A DNA stretch of 64,000 nucleotides from Blastocystis hominis (taxonomy: Eukaryota; Sar; Bigyra; Opalinata; Blastocystidae). Position 1 is the first letter of the stretch; the number at the start of each line of letters is the position of its first letter. The translations under genes were made by a program, and so were the position numbers. Positions 11,301-23,215 of this stretch are shown piece by piece. The stretch covers positions 1 to 64,000 of the forward strand of contig NW_013171866.1 in the NCBI RefSeq assembly GCF_000151665.1, in the 5' to 3' direction. A model generated the notes under the pieces. It was not told the origin of the DNA and ran no database searches. It saw only the letters and a list, made by a program, of their open reading frames with translations.

Positions 11301-12023
11301 GCTCTCTCCCGTTCCGATCGGCGAGACGGCCGAAGTGAGCTCGGTGATTCCTGCACAATACGCAGCAGCGGCATCTGCCGTTTCTGGCATCGCGGTTGAC
11401 GAATCGGGAATCGATCTGGAACTGCAGAAAGCAGTGAACGCACCGTCGATTCACGTCTCACAGCAAGTAGAGATCACGCGAGTGAATCGGTACCATTTCC
11501 AGAAATCGCTTCATTCATTTTTAGGTATTTGTCCTGCAACATCCTCGGATTGGATGGATCACAGCCCAAAAACAATGGAACCATGTATCTGGCGATCGGT
11601 CGTTCACACTTTTCGTTGCTAGAAATGGTGCGAGGGAGCATGAAGGACGCCGTGGTTCGTTTGGTGTTCAGTTTGCACGAATTGGTGGACATCTGCATCG
11701 AGAACAACACGCGGAAAGTGCTCAGTGTGATCGTGCAAACCGATAAAAAGCTGGAGAACTGCGAAGTCATGGTGGGCTATTTACTGCAAAACCGTCCTGG
11801 AAGAACTGTCTATAAGCTTTTGTTGCAGTTTACGACGGCGCAGACGTGTCTCGAGGCCGAAAGATGCATTATGGTGGCACGGAGTAAAGATTTGGAGAAG
11901 CGAGATCGCGATGTAAACAAAGCGGAATCGATTGATTGATTGTAGATCGAAGCCCTACTCACACATAACGCGAATCTCCAGGTTGCTCAGTCCAATACTA
12001 CGAAACCTTCAGCCAACGAGTAG
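8349..12023 (+). CDS. CLEC16A/Ema family (FPL domain) endosomal protein
   Basis: Homologue of CLEC16A (human) and Ema (fly), which act in endosome maturation and mitophagy. From ATG 8349, introns of about 28-45 nt join MFNWFKPKVDLSLKRMKELH, NELTEVLRELAEIMIHGEKK, FFLEENIMQDIISIIKQN, ISILIQNIKNRTSLYFILSN, SQYISFLKLLSMNLTPDT and HPEPMVRIAVRTITLN. This is colinear with the human FPL domain, and the last segment is nearly identical. The middle is acidic and disordered with six copies of a 9-residue repeat. A folded C-terminal part follows (YLSCNILGLDGSQ onward). A 33-nt intron skips a genomic TGA near 11938 and the true end is TAG 12021-12023. Exons between 9.1 and 9.8 kb are only partly resolved. 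Confidence 0.85.
9906..10075. repeat. 27-bp coding minisatellite, six copies
   Basis: Six near-perfect tandem 27-bp units inside the CLEC16A-like gene. Each encodes EEAEKESKP, a charged and probably disordered linker. The array is open in other frames too and produces long spurious frames on both strands. Confidence 0.95.
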
Positions 12024-12092
12024 CCTGTGTCTTCCCCTCGTTTTTTCTCTGAGCCATCATCACTCGAAGATGTCTTTGTCGCTGTGTGAAGC

Positions 12093-12100
12093 TGTTTGTT
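12093..12100 (+). terminator. 3'-end motif TGTTTGTT
   Basis: Exact motif about 70 nt past the TAG of the CLEC16A-like gene. On the other side the minus-strand TOG gene stops at 12135, so the two genes converge within about 110 nt. Confidence 0.65.
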
Positions 12101-12134
12101 TTCAAGGAAACAATCGAATGAAAAAGGAAAATGA

Positions 12135-15100
12135 CTAATCTCTCTTCAAATGCTGCATCTTCGCTCTGATTTGCCTCATTCGCTCATCCAGATCTCGTTG
12201 CTCGATTCCCTCCGTCTTTCGCTCCTTGATTCGATTGTCGAGAATCTCACGAATCGATTCAGGAATCACGATCGACGGGCTTCTCTCCTCGCTACGTATT
12301 GAAACAGATCGCTGCGTGTTCAGCATCACTCTGGGCGAAACAAGGCATAAGCACAGAGTGATTTGCGACTGTAATGAGCTTGGGAACTTGGTCTGCAACT
12401 CTTTCATTTCATTGTACACTTTTTCGGATAAACGGGGAGTTCGGGACTGTTCGCCTATTCGGGATTTGATCCGTTTAATCATATTTTCGAGAAGCAGCGT
12501 AAATTGCGGGACCCGAAAGTTCTCTCGCATGGAGTACGAGTAGAGAATCAGGGCATACAACACAAAGAGCGGATTGCAATTCTTCACGATCCTACTCATC
12601 AAAAGAAACCAAAACAACCACAGAACCAAGATTCGCTGATAGCTCAGCACTCGGTTTTTCGATACTTCGTCCATCTTTGACCCGTCGCTAAAAATCCCTT
12701 CGCAGCACATCGATAGCACACACACAATACAATCCACACTCATTCCTGCTGGAATCTATCCTCAACAAGCCGTATAAGAGCATTACTTCCTGAATCACAC
12801 AGTTCGGGGAAAAAATCGCCAGCATTAAATTGCAACACGACTGCAGAAAATCGCTGTAATACTCGCTAATGTCCAGCTTTGCTATACCTCGCACGATCTT
12901 TGTTATCAGAACAACCCAGAAATTCGTTTTCCCCGCAACAGCGTTCAGATCTTCCTTCGATATTTCGATTTTGGAAGGACTTCGAAATCCGGAATCCTAC
13001 ATCACATCAAATAGCAAAGAGAAACGGGGCAAAACAGCTCTGTTAACGCATCAATCATTCCATGCAAATCGCTAATTTGCTCTCGATACGTAACTGCAAG
13101 TTCTGTCGTTCCATTATGGAAAAACAAAGACGAATGACGCAATGAAGAAATGAATTCGTTGGTGAACTGCGACGATTTGAGGGAAAACGAGGACAGCACA
13201 CGCGATTGCATGTTCAGCGGTTCTTCATTTTCATGAAGCAATAAATCGTCGCTTTTTATCGGGATGGAGAACGACAATCGCAAATCATTCACGTTCTCCA
13301 TGGCAGGAAGCGGCTGCCGCTTTGGAGATTCAAACGCACCCTCGGAAGAATTGAGGGACACTCCGCTGTCATCGGGCACCACGTTTTCTGTAGGAAATTG
13401 ATCAACTTCGGTCATCGTGTCGATGTCCATAGGGGCTTCGTCGTGCATTTCACCCAGATAATCGTCGTTCATTCCTTCTGGGACATCGTTCGCTCTGCGG
13501 AAGACCACTTGAGAGTTTCGGCTCTTCATGTTATCGAGTGTCCTCCGCGGAATGGGCTTCGGAATGGACGAAACCACATTGAATTTGGGCAGTGGCTTCC
13601 CATCCGGTCCAAGTTTTGGTTTGGTTAACAAGCGAACTCCCGGTCTGCGGGCCATCGATTCGATTCGAGCGGCTCGCTCGTCGCTTTTCTCGACCAAGGA
13701 GTTGTTCTCTGCGTTTCCGAACGAACTCTCGGTCATCCTCGCGTCGATCGGAGGCTCGTCTTGTATTGGATGCAGATCGAACGTGTCAATGAACGATCGC
13801 AGTTGCGCCTCGTCTGTGGGCTTTCGGCTTCCGATATGAGCGCGAACAACATCCGCGCCACAGCGATGAATTAATGTCTCCAGCACGGCGGACGCGTTCG
13901 ATCGGGTTTCTTTGGATTTGTCGAGAAGCGCGTCGAGCACCGAGGAAAGAATCGGCTGGAACTGCCGAGGCTCGCCGAGAGAGAGATACGGACGGATCCA
14001 CGCGAGGATTTCTTGCCGACCTCGTGGTGATTTAAACGCGATGGGGAGGTGAGGAAGCAGGGCGTTGAAGATGGCGGGCTGCGGAACGGCGTCGTGGACG
14101 AGCCAGGCAGTTAGCGTGGCGAATCTACTCGAAACAAGGCGAAGGAAGGTACACTGCATCGACCACGCTGCTCTTCGAATCGCCCGATAAACGCAGCAAA
14201 TCAGGAATCAGCACAGCGGTATATCGCTGCACTTCTGTGCCCAGACACTTCGCCAATTGCCCAATGCATTGGACCACTTTGGTGCGCAGATTCAGATTCG
14301 ATTCGCCCAGTCGGACTTTCAACACGCCCGACAGTTCTGCGATCACAGGAGTGTTCAGAATGCGCTCCTTCTGTGTCAGCAGAGCAGTTAGCGACAGCAC
14401 AGCGGCCTGTCGGACCTTCCAGCTGTCCTTCTCTTTGGTGTTGCGAAGATCGCGGAGAATGGAAGTCAGCTAGCTTCAACGAAAGGCAGAAATCCAAACC
14501 TCGTTGGTGATGTCCGCTGGCTCCAGCAAATCGGATAAAGTCACGGGAGTGGCGGGAGTAGCGGGGGGCTCCGCAGGGGTTTCACCGGGGGTTTCCAGCG
14601 GAAGGTTGCGAGACATGACAGAAGGCGCGGCTTTGTAGCGACTAGCGAGCGTGGGATCGAATCTGCGTGGAAAAGAGCTTCGAAAGGCTACACGACCTCC
14701 TGTAGATCTTCTCGAATTTTCTTCAGCTGAATGCTCGGAAGGTCGAAATGATCCACCAAAGAGAGAATCGGGTTCCCGAGCTACGATGCAGACTCGAATC
14801 GTCGACTACCTGATGGAACATCTCGCTTAACACAGCGATGGAGGCCTTCTTTACGTCCGGAGATGAACTTTGAAGCGCAGTCGGCTTCTGCAAGTAGGAA
14901 ACGATCGCCTTCATGTTGAGATTGGGAACTCCGAAATCCTCCACCACCGACAAAATCCACTGGAGAACAGCCTTCTGCTGCATGGGTTTCTTATTGCCCT
15001 CCATTCCAGACATGACCTTGTCCAGAATCACATCGGGTCCTATTTTCTCGCAAAGAAGGGAAAGGATTTCAAATACATCCTTGCTCACAGCCTTTTCTTG

Positions 15101-15739
15101 GATCTATGCGTCATTCCTTCGCAATGCAACGACTTTGTTCATTAGACAGGGAATTAAGGAGCTCCCACAACGTGGACCGACTCCAATATTCGATATTACC
15201 CAGATGAGACACTCCAATCCAGCGCGAAGAATGTTTACATTGGAGGCAGAGCAATTATTCGTAAAGATAAGAGCGTAGCATACAACAGCTTCAGAGTAAT
15301 TTGATGCGATGGAATGGTCTCTTTTAACAACATCGAGAAACGACTGAAACGCAGAGACCTTATCCTGCCACTTGGTCGCTGAGTTGATCGTGTCGAGTGT
15401 AGTGTCAAATCCGGAAATCGCATTTGTCAACTATTACTGACAACCATCACAGATTCTTACAGCATCTATCGTATTTTCTTTTGTATAAGATATAGCTCCA
15501 TCTCTACACGGAATTCTCGGGATCCTCCTCTTTGGTATCGAACTCACTAGTTGTAATGAATAGACGCGTATCAAATTACCATCTGAATTTGGCTGCGTAG
15601 GAGTCGCGTTTTCACTTGGTTTTGGTGTTGAACTACGAGATTCTTGTGCTCCTGATAGTTTAGACATTCGCTCAGCAAATCGAGCAGGAGGTCCTCGTCT
15701 TGGACGATTTGGGGTATCTGATGAAAAATCAAACTCCAT
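12135..15739 (-). CDS. TOG-array microtubule polymerase, XMAP215/Stu2/chTOG-like
   Basis: Large HEAT-repeat protein read from ATG 15739 (MEFDFSSDTPNRPRRG) to TAG 12135, with many short introns. Typical TOG helices are visible: FDTTLDTINSATKWQDKVSA, ILSLLCEKIGPDVILDKVM, NLRTKVVQCIGQLAKCLG, VQRYTAVLIPDLLRLSGDSK and FATLTAWLVHDAVPQPAIFN. A 28-nt intron joins VVDAV to FATLTAW. The C-terminal third has a linker (KPKLGPDGKPLPKFNVVSS) and then a helical region ending MRQIRAKMQHLKRD. TOG domains bind tubulin and promote microtubule growth. CLASP is the alternative within the superfamily. I could not resolve all exon borders, especially at 12.7-13.1 kb. Confidence 0.72.
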
Positions 15740-15839
15740 CCAGATTTGAAAGTGACAAAAGGAGGGGATTCAACATCTCAAATTCAGCAAAGCAGGAGAG
15801 TATCTCTCTGTCAACGGTTGACTACATCAACAAACACAA

Positions 15840-17172
15840 CTATTGAAAGCACCTCTTAGAATACTTAACAAGGTTTTTGAAGTATCCCCTCCACTCTGCT
15901 CTTTTATAGAACGATTTATTTGACAAAGACTTCCAGTAGGGCTTGCAGAATACGCACGAATCCGTTCCAAACACCATCCTCTTGGTATACGGAATTAACC
16001 CACCCACAAAAGGCATCGAGAAATTCAAATCCTCCAATATCTCCTTGAATCTACGCTCATCACGTCCGCTTAGCCCTACGCTAATGCTACTCCCGCCGTA
16101 CACATCGCGAAGATGAACGCGGTGACGACAGACGATTTGTTCGACGTCCAGAAAATCAACCCATAAACCGAGAAAAAGAAGAGGAAGATCGAAAGCGTGA
16201 CAGACAGTCCCTCCAACATGTACATGTCCATGTTTCTAGAAGAGAAAAAGCGGTAGATCACTCTGCCTCCCCTGCTCGCTCCCTAGAGAATCAACGGGCA
16301 ACAAGATAAAAAAAACTTCCTCGTAGATCCGGGGCTTCGTGATGATGATGTAGGGAATGCAGGACAGACATAAAAAGACGATGATCTGCAGTGGAAACGG
16401 GGAAAAAGGAGTACCATGCAGATGCGAAGGTAGCTGCCCTTCCAATTGAGAAAGTGGAAAAAGCCATGGCCGGGAAGAAAGAGCAGAGAAAAGAGGAAAA
16501 TACAGATCGAGATGACGATCAGGGTACTGTTGATATAGGAAGATGGAATTGGAACTGGAATCTAGCTGGTAATCATCACTCTCTTCAAGGTTACTTCCAC
16601 AGGGAATTTGTCTGTCAGCCAGTACGCCAAATCCCCAGCAGTAATCTCAGAAGTATGAGGAGTTCCAATTATCGTGCTCTGTTTATTTTCTGAAGTAGGT
16701 AACAGCACGGCTCTGACGTGAGGAATATAGTTAATATTGTTCTGTACATTAGATGAACACAAAAAAGCAACTGTAACGAAAACGTCGCGTGCGTCCTCAA
16801 TTCGTGCTATTGCAAACAAGATTTTTGTGTTATTTGATAATGGAGAGGAATAGTATGCCTTATGCACTTCCGCAAAGTATTCTTCTACTGATTCACAAGC
16901 CTGGCAACTGTATCTACGAATAACCTAGAGCAAACAATAATACCGTTTTAATGCCGTTGAGAAAAGGGTCAGAACCACATAATCCTTGCTTTTGGCAAAT
17001 AGAAGACCGTCATTCGATTCTGATACCATCAAAACATTCTTTCGCATATCAAATTCATTGTTCTAGTACTTTTACTACACTCAAATAACACAACTACCTT
17101 CCGTGATACAATCCTCTTTCCATACACATTGCTTATTAACAAAATTAATACGATTACCTTTAGAAATCTCAT
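15840..17172 (-). CDS. Oligosaccharyltransferase subunit, OST3/OST6 (TUSC3/MAGT1) family
   Basis: ER subunit of the N-glycosylation complex with thioredoxin-type oxidoreductase activity. ATG 17172 opens a signal peptide (MRFLKVIVLILLISNVYG). After introns of 35 and 30 nt the lumenal domain follows: DYVVLTLFSTALK, then YSCQACESVEEYF with the CxxC redox motif, then ITAGDLAYWLTDKFPVEVTL. Hydrophobic segments follow (LIVISICIFLFSLLFLPG, IIVFLCLSCIPYIIITK, LSVTLSIFLFFFSVYGLIFW), fitting the family's four C-terminal helices. The last about 60 residues are unlike animal homologues. The start codon lies only 64 nt from the divergent acyltransferase start, so the two probably share a promoter. The first 45 codons are also present in truncated form at 26.4 kb. 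Confidence 0.82.
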
Positions 17173-17236
17173 TTTGATCGATTTCAATTCATTTCATACA
17201 TTTTCGGAATTCCAATTTTACTTCACATTTCAAAAT

Positions 17237-18191
17237 ATGATCAACTTAACACTCATTCGAAATATCATATCGAGTTTATTTACATTAATCTATATAAACA
17301 CATATTGTTTTTTGTAAGTATGAGTTTGAAGTATAACAAATAGATATGGTTTGTTTTGTATGTTACGTGGAGAAGGGAGTCCATTTCGCATATCCAAAGA
17401 GGTAAATCGTAAAACTGGAGTGTGAACTAGGTAACTCACATATTTCATCCCCGTTTCTATGTAACAGAAGACTCAAAACCTGTACGAACTGGTCATACAA
17501 TGTATTTTGTAAATCATCGTTCGTTTGCTGACTACTTTGTTGATTGTTTCTTAACCGGCGGTTCGAGCTATTTATCGCGATTGGCAATAATATTATTTGC
17601 TCCTGGTCCTAGTTATTGTGGATATCTATTGAATTTCGTATGGTTTTTCTTTAAACGTCGTGGAATGGATCGTAAATGGTTCACTCGCTTTACAGCTTCG
17701 AAATGGCATGTTCGGTAACTGATTTTGAACGTTTCTTTAACTTTAGATACAACAACGGATGTATTGCTTATCCTGAAGGTCGAATATTGAAAGAAAGTAG
17801 AAAGTCCCAACTTCGTACAGGAGTGATGGAAGTTGCATACAATTTGAACTGTCCTTGTCAGATAATAATAAAACGTGGAACAGAAAACATAATAAATCAA
17901 GACAACTTCGAATTACTGGAAAATGTGCCTGTAACGGTGTGTGTATCGGAGGTTTTGATTCCTCACGACTATAAATCGAAAGAAGAATGGTTTAATAAAG
18001 TAGGTGATGTATGGGATAAAACGAATGAAAGTTTGGAGAGGTGTAAAATTGGTAAAGAGATAATCGCTCCACTTCCTGGAGTGAATACTGATTTATGTAT
18101 TGATGAGAAGATATCTGAGAATGCAATCGTGTATTCTGTTTCGGTGATAATTGGTTTAGTTGCTTTATGTTATGCATTGTATCATATGTAA
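17237..18191 (+). CDS. Membrane glycerolipid acyltransferase (PlsC/AGPAT-like), copy 1
   Basis: Acyl-CoA dependent acyltransferase of the PlsC superfamily. From ATG 17237, introns of 30, 29 and 32 nt are removed. The N-terminal helix is LIRNIISSLFTLIYINTYCF. Motif I is NHRSFAD (NHxxxxD catalytic pair) and motif III is YPEGR (FPEGTR-type substrate site). A second hydrophobic segment at the C-terminus (AIVYSVSVIIGLVALCYAL) anchors the tail. The specific substrate cannot be read from the sequence; lysophosphatidic acid is the usual one. Two TGTTTGTT motifs follow the stop within 30 nt. An apparently identical copy lies at 26588-27542. Confidence 0.82.
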
Positions 18192-18198
18192 ACATATA

Positions 18199-18218
18199 TG
18201 TTTGTTGATATGTTTGTT
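18199..18218 (+). terminator. Two 3'-end motifs TGTTTGTT, 12 nt apart
   Basis: Exact motifs at 18199-18206 and 18211-18218, just past the TAA of the acyltransferase gene. Both are repeated in copy 2. Confidence 0.6.
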
Positions 18219-18397
18219 ATAGATATATGAATGTTATATGTAATAATGTGAATATCGTTTATAAAGGTATATTTGATTCCTGTTAACAATAACAATCGAA
18301 ATGAAATTGAAATTGAAATTGAAAATGATTCGATTGTATACAGACTTTGAATTGGAATGAGTGAAAATAAACAATGATGGAGTTAAACGATGTTAAC

Positions 18398-20066
18398 TTA
18401 TTCTTTGTTGGGTGTTTGATCGTTCTCGGAAGGTTTGGTTTCAGCAGGAACAGAACTTGCAGCTCCACTTTGTTCTTCTGATGAAGCAACAACTTTCGGC
18501 GCTTCTTCCGTTGTTTGAGGAGCAACAACTCCTTCCTCAACCGACTTTTCGACCTTCATTTCAGGCAGCTCAATCGACTTCGATTCGTCTTTATAAATTG
18601 ACTTTTTACCAATGATTTTAGCATTTGGCCAAGTACTCACATATCCCATGATGCACAGACCAATGAACGCAAAAATAGACGAGAAATAATAGATAGCTTC
18701 TTTGTTGTATGGATAGATCGCAGATAGCACTAAAGGAGAAATGATGAGGGAAGACGAATAACACAGGTTATTCCAAGAAAGAACGGTTCCTTGATACTCT
18801 GGATTAACGGTGGTCTATATGTTATACCTACCTCTATAATATCTATTTACTGTGAGAATTGACGCAGAAGTAGGACTAGCAAAGCAGAAACCAAGCCATA
18901 AAATAAAAGAGGCTGTGATATTTCCATACACATTGTTGATTGCTCCCATTAAAATATACGATACAAACTGGATCGTCATTCCGATAGATGCCATGTTTGG
19001 AATACTCAAGCGCTTTGCAATCGAAGGATACGCAAAGGCCTGAAGCATGAACGTAAATACACTCTGAAGAACGACGATGGTACTATATTTCACTCATCGA
19101 AAGCACAATTTACGAATAAGCAATCGAGCTCACACCCCACTTATCGGTAACATAAATTCCGTATCGAGAATCAAAAGCATTAAGTGTCCACCTAATGCAA
19201 AATTCGAAAGTGAAGCACAGAGCCATCGTGGAAGTGAATTTCACTCTAGATTTTGGTCTCGGTTGCTCTTCCTTTCTCTCCTGCTCTTGCTGTTCATCGG
19301 CTTTGACTTCAACTACGGCTGCAGTTTCTGCGTCTCCTTTATTTACTTTACTACCTTCCATCTCATTCTGCTTTGCTTTCTTTGCCTTCAGTTCTTTCTC
19401 TTTCAGAATTTTAGGATTTGACTCTTTCAAAAAGATCAGCGCTACGATCATAGCAATTCCCGATACAACTCCAGCAACATACATCGGGAAGTGGTTGTTT
19501 ATTTGAGCCAATATACCACCAATTGCAGGTCCGATAATAAAAGCGAAGGAAATACAAGCATCTAAACGAGATAAATATTTGTTTCGGTCTTCTGCTACTG
19601 TTACATCAGCAACAACTCTAAATTTCATAATATTGTCATTCGTTTACGCTTGAACCAAAATTTGAGATCCTGCAAATAATCCGGTGAATGCTCGCCAGAA
19701 TATGAGAGGCCACATTGTATTCGACATTCCTTGAAACAGAGAACCTATATCCTTATATTGTCCTACTATTTCTACCAAAGCACGACCCAAACAATGACAA
19801 CAACAAAAATGGTCTTCTTCCAAAAGAATCGCTACCAGGACCCATGATCAATAAACCTAAACTATATATATCTATGATTGTAATATACTAATGAGTTGCA
19901 TGACAGAATACGCACTAAATAGCAAACCTTCTTGCATTGAAGTGGAATTGAGCTCCTTGACAAGATAAGGAAGAATAGGCACGATGATTGCATAGTTCAT
20001 CATATCAAGAAAGACGGTGATGAATGCTAATACTAAAATAGTCTTTTCTCTATTGGTAATTGCCAT
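18398..20066 (-). CDS. Major facilitator superfamily transporter 1
   Basis: Twelve-helix secondary transporter. ATG 20066 opens TM1 (VLAFITVFLDMMNYAIIVPI, a drug/H+ antiporter-like start with D in TM1). A 32-nt intron leads to the family loop motif GSDSFGRRPFLLLSLFGS. Later introns of 31, 30, 31 and 36 nt join FTGLFAGSQILVQAVVADVT, FAFIIGPAIGGILAQI, the charged central loop, and helices from FTFMLQAFAYPSIA to LIISPLVLSAIYPYN. The cytosolic tail is acidic and low-complexity and ends DQTPNKE. Its 3' end belongs to the duplicated segment. A core of about 590 bp is nearly identical to transporter 2. Substrate unknown. Confidence 0.82.
19376..19943. repeat. Near-identical patch shared with MFS transporter 2
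   Basis: Aligns with 25512-26079 at constant offset 6136. Only a handful of base differences are visible, all in the low-coordinate half; the high-coordinate half of about 350 bp looks identical, introns included. The genes differ clearly on both sides of the patch. Confidence 0.88.
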
Positions 20067-21100
20067 AGTATTGATTCAATTCTAATAGTAGACTCCTAAT
20101 ATTAGGTATATGAAATCAAATTTCGTAGAATTAGAAGAAATCGTCTTTCTATAAAAACAATTATGTATATGACAATAATGGGTGACCATAATTTTTATAT
20201 CCCCTATTTATAATATCATAGACCCTTATCTGTTTAGTGGTTTACTTTAAGGTAAACGTACAACACAAGATGTCTGCAAACGTTTCTGCCATTTGTTTTG
20301 TTTTTAGACATTTCGACAATATTGAACAGGAGATTTGGATATCTTTTGTCTTTACCAAAACAACGAGCCCTAAGGAATATATTTCCAACAAATTCAATTC
20401 TTCTTAATATTGGTATTCCACTTATTTCAAACCGTTTATGAATGTATATATGAATTAGATAAGTGATATCTTTGATAAGTGTATTTTTGATTGTTTACTG
20501 TACGCAGACCACCTATATGTTTCAATTATTAGTTAAATTCTAATGTTTGCGATGAGTGATTATCTCACTAGTGTCAGAATTGGAAGGAAGTATTCATATT
20601 CATTTCTATGTCACGTCATAAATACAGTATTATACATGAGATATGAAATTTCATTTGCGTGGTTAATTGTGTTTCTTTGAGTGCATATATTGTGTATTTA
20701 TATGAAATTATATTAATCAAACGGTAGTTAAGGAACTTGCTTATAACTTGTGCTAGTTTGACGGAGAATACAAACCAACTTCAGAAAATACAAGAATATG
20801 TATAATAATGTTGATTACTACTACTAATAAGCATATATTACCACAACGTTCGTGTCTTTTTACTAGGACTCAGGCCATGTCACATTTTTAATGTCATATT
20901 TTCTATTTCGACGGCATATACTTATAGTTGATTCTGTTTCTAATTGTTTTGGTGAATTGTATAGCGGTTTTTGGAACTTTTGCCAAATAGAAATAGGATA
21001 ATAATATTAATATAGTAGTGTTTGATATGATTACAATTATATGTAGTTAGTTTATGGATACGTATCTTGACAGTTAAAGATAGTTCCTTTCTCTCTGAAA
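20067..21100. other. AT-rich intergenic stretch
   Basis: About 1 kb between the start of MFS transporter 1 and the MORN+LRR gene, which point away from each other. It should hold both promoters. I see no open frame, RNA gene or repeat. Confidence 0.5.
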
Positions 21101-23146
21101 ATGGAGCATTTATTATTCAGTTGGACTGATAATAATAATAATAGAGCAAATCTCGTGGAAAGACTCTATAGAGGCGAAAGTTACGAAGAGTTCCTTGAAG
21201 CGAATATCAATATCATCTATTCTTATACAGACGAATATGGACCTTATGGAAACTGTGTAATGATTGATAAGAATGAAAATGTGTACAATTGTGAGTTTTC
21301 CAAAGGAGTTATGAATGGATGCATGATTATTACTAAATATGATGAACTGATTGGAGTTTATTATATGGAGAATGGTAGAATCATAAGTGAAACCGATGTT
21401 TCTCTTTTGAAGCATAATCAACTAATTGATCTAACAAACGAAGAAGAGTATTGTTGGGAAGGTGATATTTTGAATGATATTCCATATGGTTGGGGAGAAG
21501 TGTTTGATATTTCGAATCGTTTGGTTTATGTAGGATTTAGAATATACAATGAAAAGGTATGCTTTGGCAGATCTTATTATCCATTAACTGGAATACTGGA
21601 GTATGAAGGAAACTATTGTAAGGGGAAAAGATGGGGATTTGGGCGCTTATATGATGAGAGTGGGATATTGGAATATGAGGGCTTATGGCTAAACAACGAA
21701 AAGATGAACCATTATTGCTGTTTGTCCTGTAGAGAATGCGTTCAACTCTCAGGAATTCATTCACTCATTAATGAAATAAAAATTGGTGAAAACTGTTGTA
21801 GGACCTCTACAATGTTTTCATTTCATCATTACTGTAACCTACAGAGTTTAGTCATAGGAGATCAGAGTTTTGTTGATGTTCGCCGAGTTCGTATCCAGTC
21901 AAATCCCAAGTTAGAGCAGATCTCTCTTGGATCTCATGTTTTTGAACATGCTGAAGATCTCATTATAGATGGTAGGAATCATTTGTACAGTTGAGTCTAG
22001 ATTTGGCTAGTCTTTTGTCACTGACATTAGGCCAGTGGTGTCTGTACGGTGAATCAAAGCTCTCAACAGCAAATATCGCTACAGAACCATTTGAATACTC
22101 AAATCGCCTAATGTTTCGCCGTTTACAAAATCTAGTTCAGATTGAAGCGAAAGGATTTAATTTTCATTTCTTTGGAATAGCCATTATCGATGGTTTGATG
22201 ATTGCTTGGTTATTCAATAGATTGTCCTTCTCTTAAGGTTTTGCATTTGCCCTCCGATGCATTTCGGTATATCTATTCCTTGGCTGCGCAGGGTAAACTC
22301 TATCCCAATCTTATATACTAGGATCTCCTCTATTGGAGGCAATAATCCGTCAGAATGCTTCTTTTTTATATCTTTATCAGCCTCTTAAACAGTTGTTAAT
22401 GCCAATATCAAATAGCCTGGAATCACTGGAAATTGATGCCTATACTGGAAATAGCAAGACGTTTTCTTCACTTGAAATCCAGAATCTTCCTCATCTTTGT
22501 ACAATATCGATTTCATCTTGGAGCTTTGTGTATGTTACTGTTGTGATATGTAAAAACAATCCTCATCTGAAACACATATCTATAAGAGACCACTGTTTCT
22601 GCCAATTTCACAAGTCGACAGAGAAGACTACTGTTCATATTCATCATTGTACCGAGCTGCAATCGATTCATATTGAGAAAGAGAGTTTTCGATATTTTCG
22701 ATCAATTCGAATCGAGGGTAGTTTTGAATCATTAAGTTAACCAATAGATTTGGCAAGTCTGCATAACATAGAATTAGGTGATTCTGTGTTTCAGTTTTGC
22801 AGTTCTCTCTCTTTGAAGCGACTGCCTTCTTTGGAAGTGCTTTCTTGTGGGATTACCTCTTTTGCTGGAGATGAAAGATGCACAAAACAGAAAAGCAAAC
22901 TAAGCTGGGTGGATCTTCCCTTGTTTCGAGAAGTTCGCTGTAGTGAAAAAGCAGAATGCTTTTCCTGTGTGGAATCTGCAATCATTCAAAGTCTACTTTC
23001 GAGCATTAATTCATGATATAGACGTTCCAAAACTGGCAAATCTTCCTTCGCACCTCGCGTTTTGCAACATTCGATCACTAAAGGTGGCAAATGCTGCAAA
23101 TCTCACAGCATGGATAAGCGAGCGTACTAATCTCGATTGGTTATAA
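21101..23146 (+). CDS. MORN-repeat plus leucine-rich-repeat protein 1
   Basis: From ATG 21101. The N-terminal half has MORN-type strands (YCWEGDILNDIPYGWGEVFD, LEYEGNYCKGKRWGFGRLYD, YEGLW), which in other proteins form a membrane- or protein-binding beta sheet. The C-terminal half is BspA-like LRR units: LQSLVIGDQSF, LEQISLGSHVFEHAEDLI, LESLEI, LKHISIRDHCF, LHNIELGDSVF. Introns of 29, 28, 29, 30 and 31 nt were inferred. Three of them split the same codon (G|AT) at the start of an LRR unit (DLASL, DCPSL, DLASL). No signal peptide or membrane segment is seen. Stop TAA at 23144-23146. A related gene lies at 38.6 kb. Function unknown. Confidence 0.8.
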
Positions 23147-23157
23147 ACAAACAAACA
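23146..23157 (-). terminator. Overlapping 3'-end motifs TGTTTGTT
   Basis: TGTTTGTTTGTT on the minus strand, about 60 nt past the TAG of the nuclear protein gene. It abuts the stop codon of the convergent MORN+LRR gene. Confidence 0.65.
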
Positions 23158-23215
23158 AGTACCACCTGCTATTTCGTAAATTGCATTAATCTACAAGGAA
23201 TACTTGGAATTGTTT

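Larger units (their letters stand above)
17012..18437. repeat. Segmental duplication, copy 1
   Basis: About 1.43 kb almost identical to 26361-27806 (constant offset of 9351 until a hexamer run that is three units longer in copy 2). It covers the 5' end of OST3, the shared promoter, the whole acyltransferase gene and the last codons of MFS transporter 1. By eye I see only about two base differences plus the hexamer length change. Confidence 0.95.
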
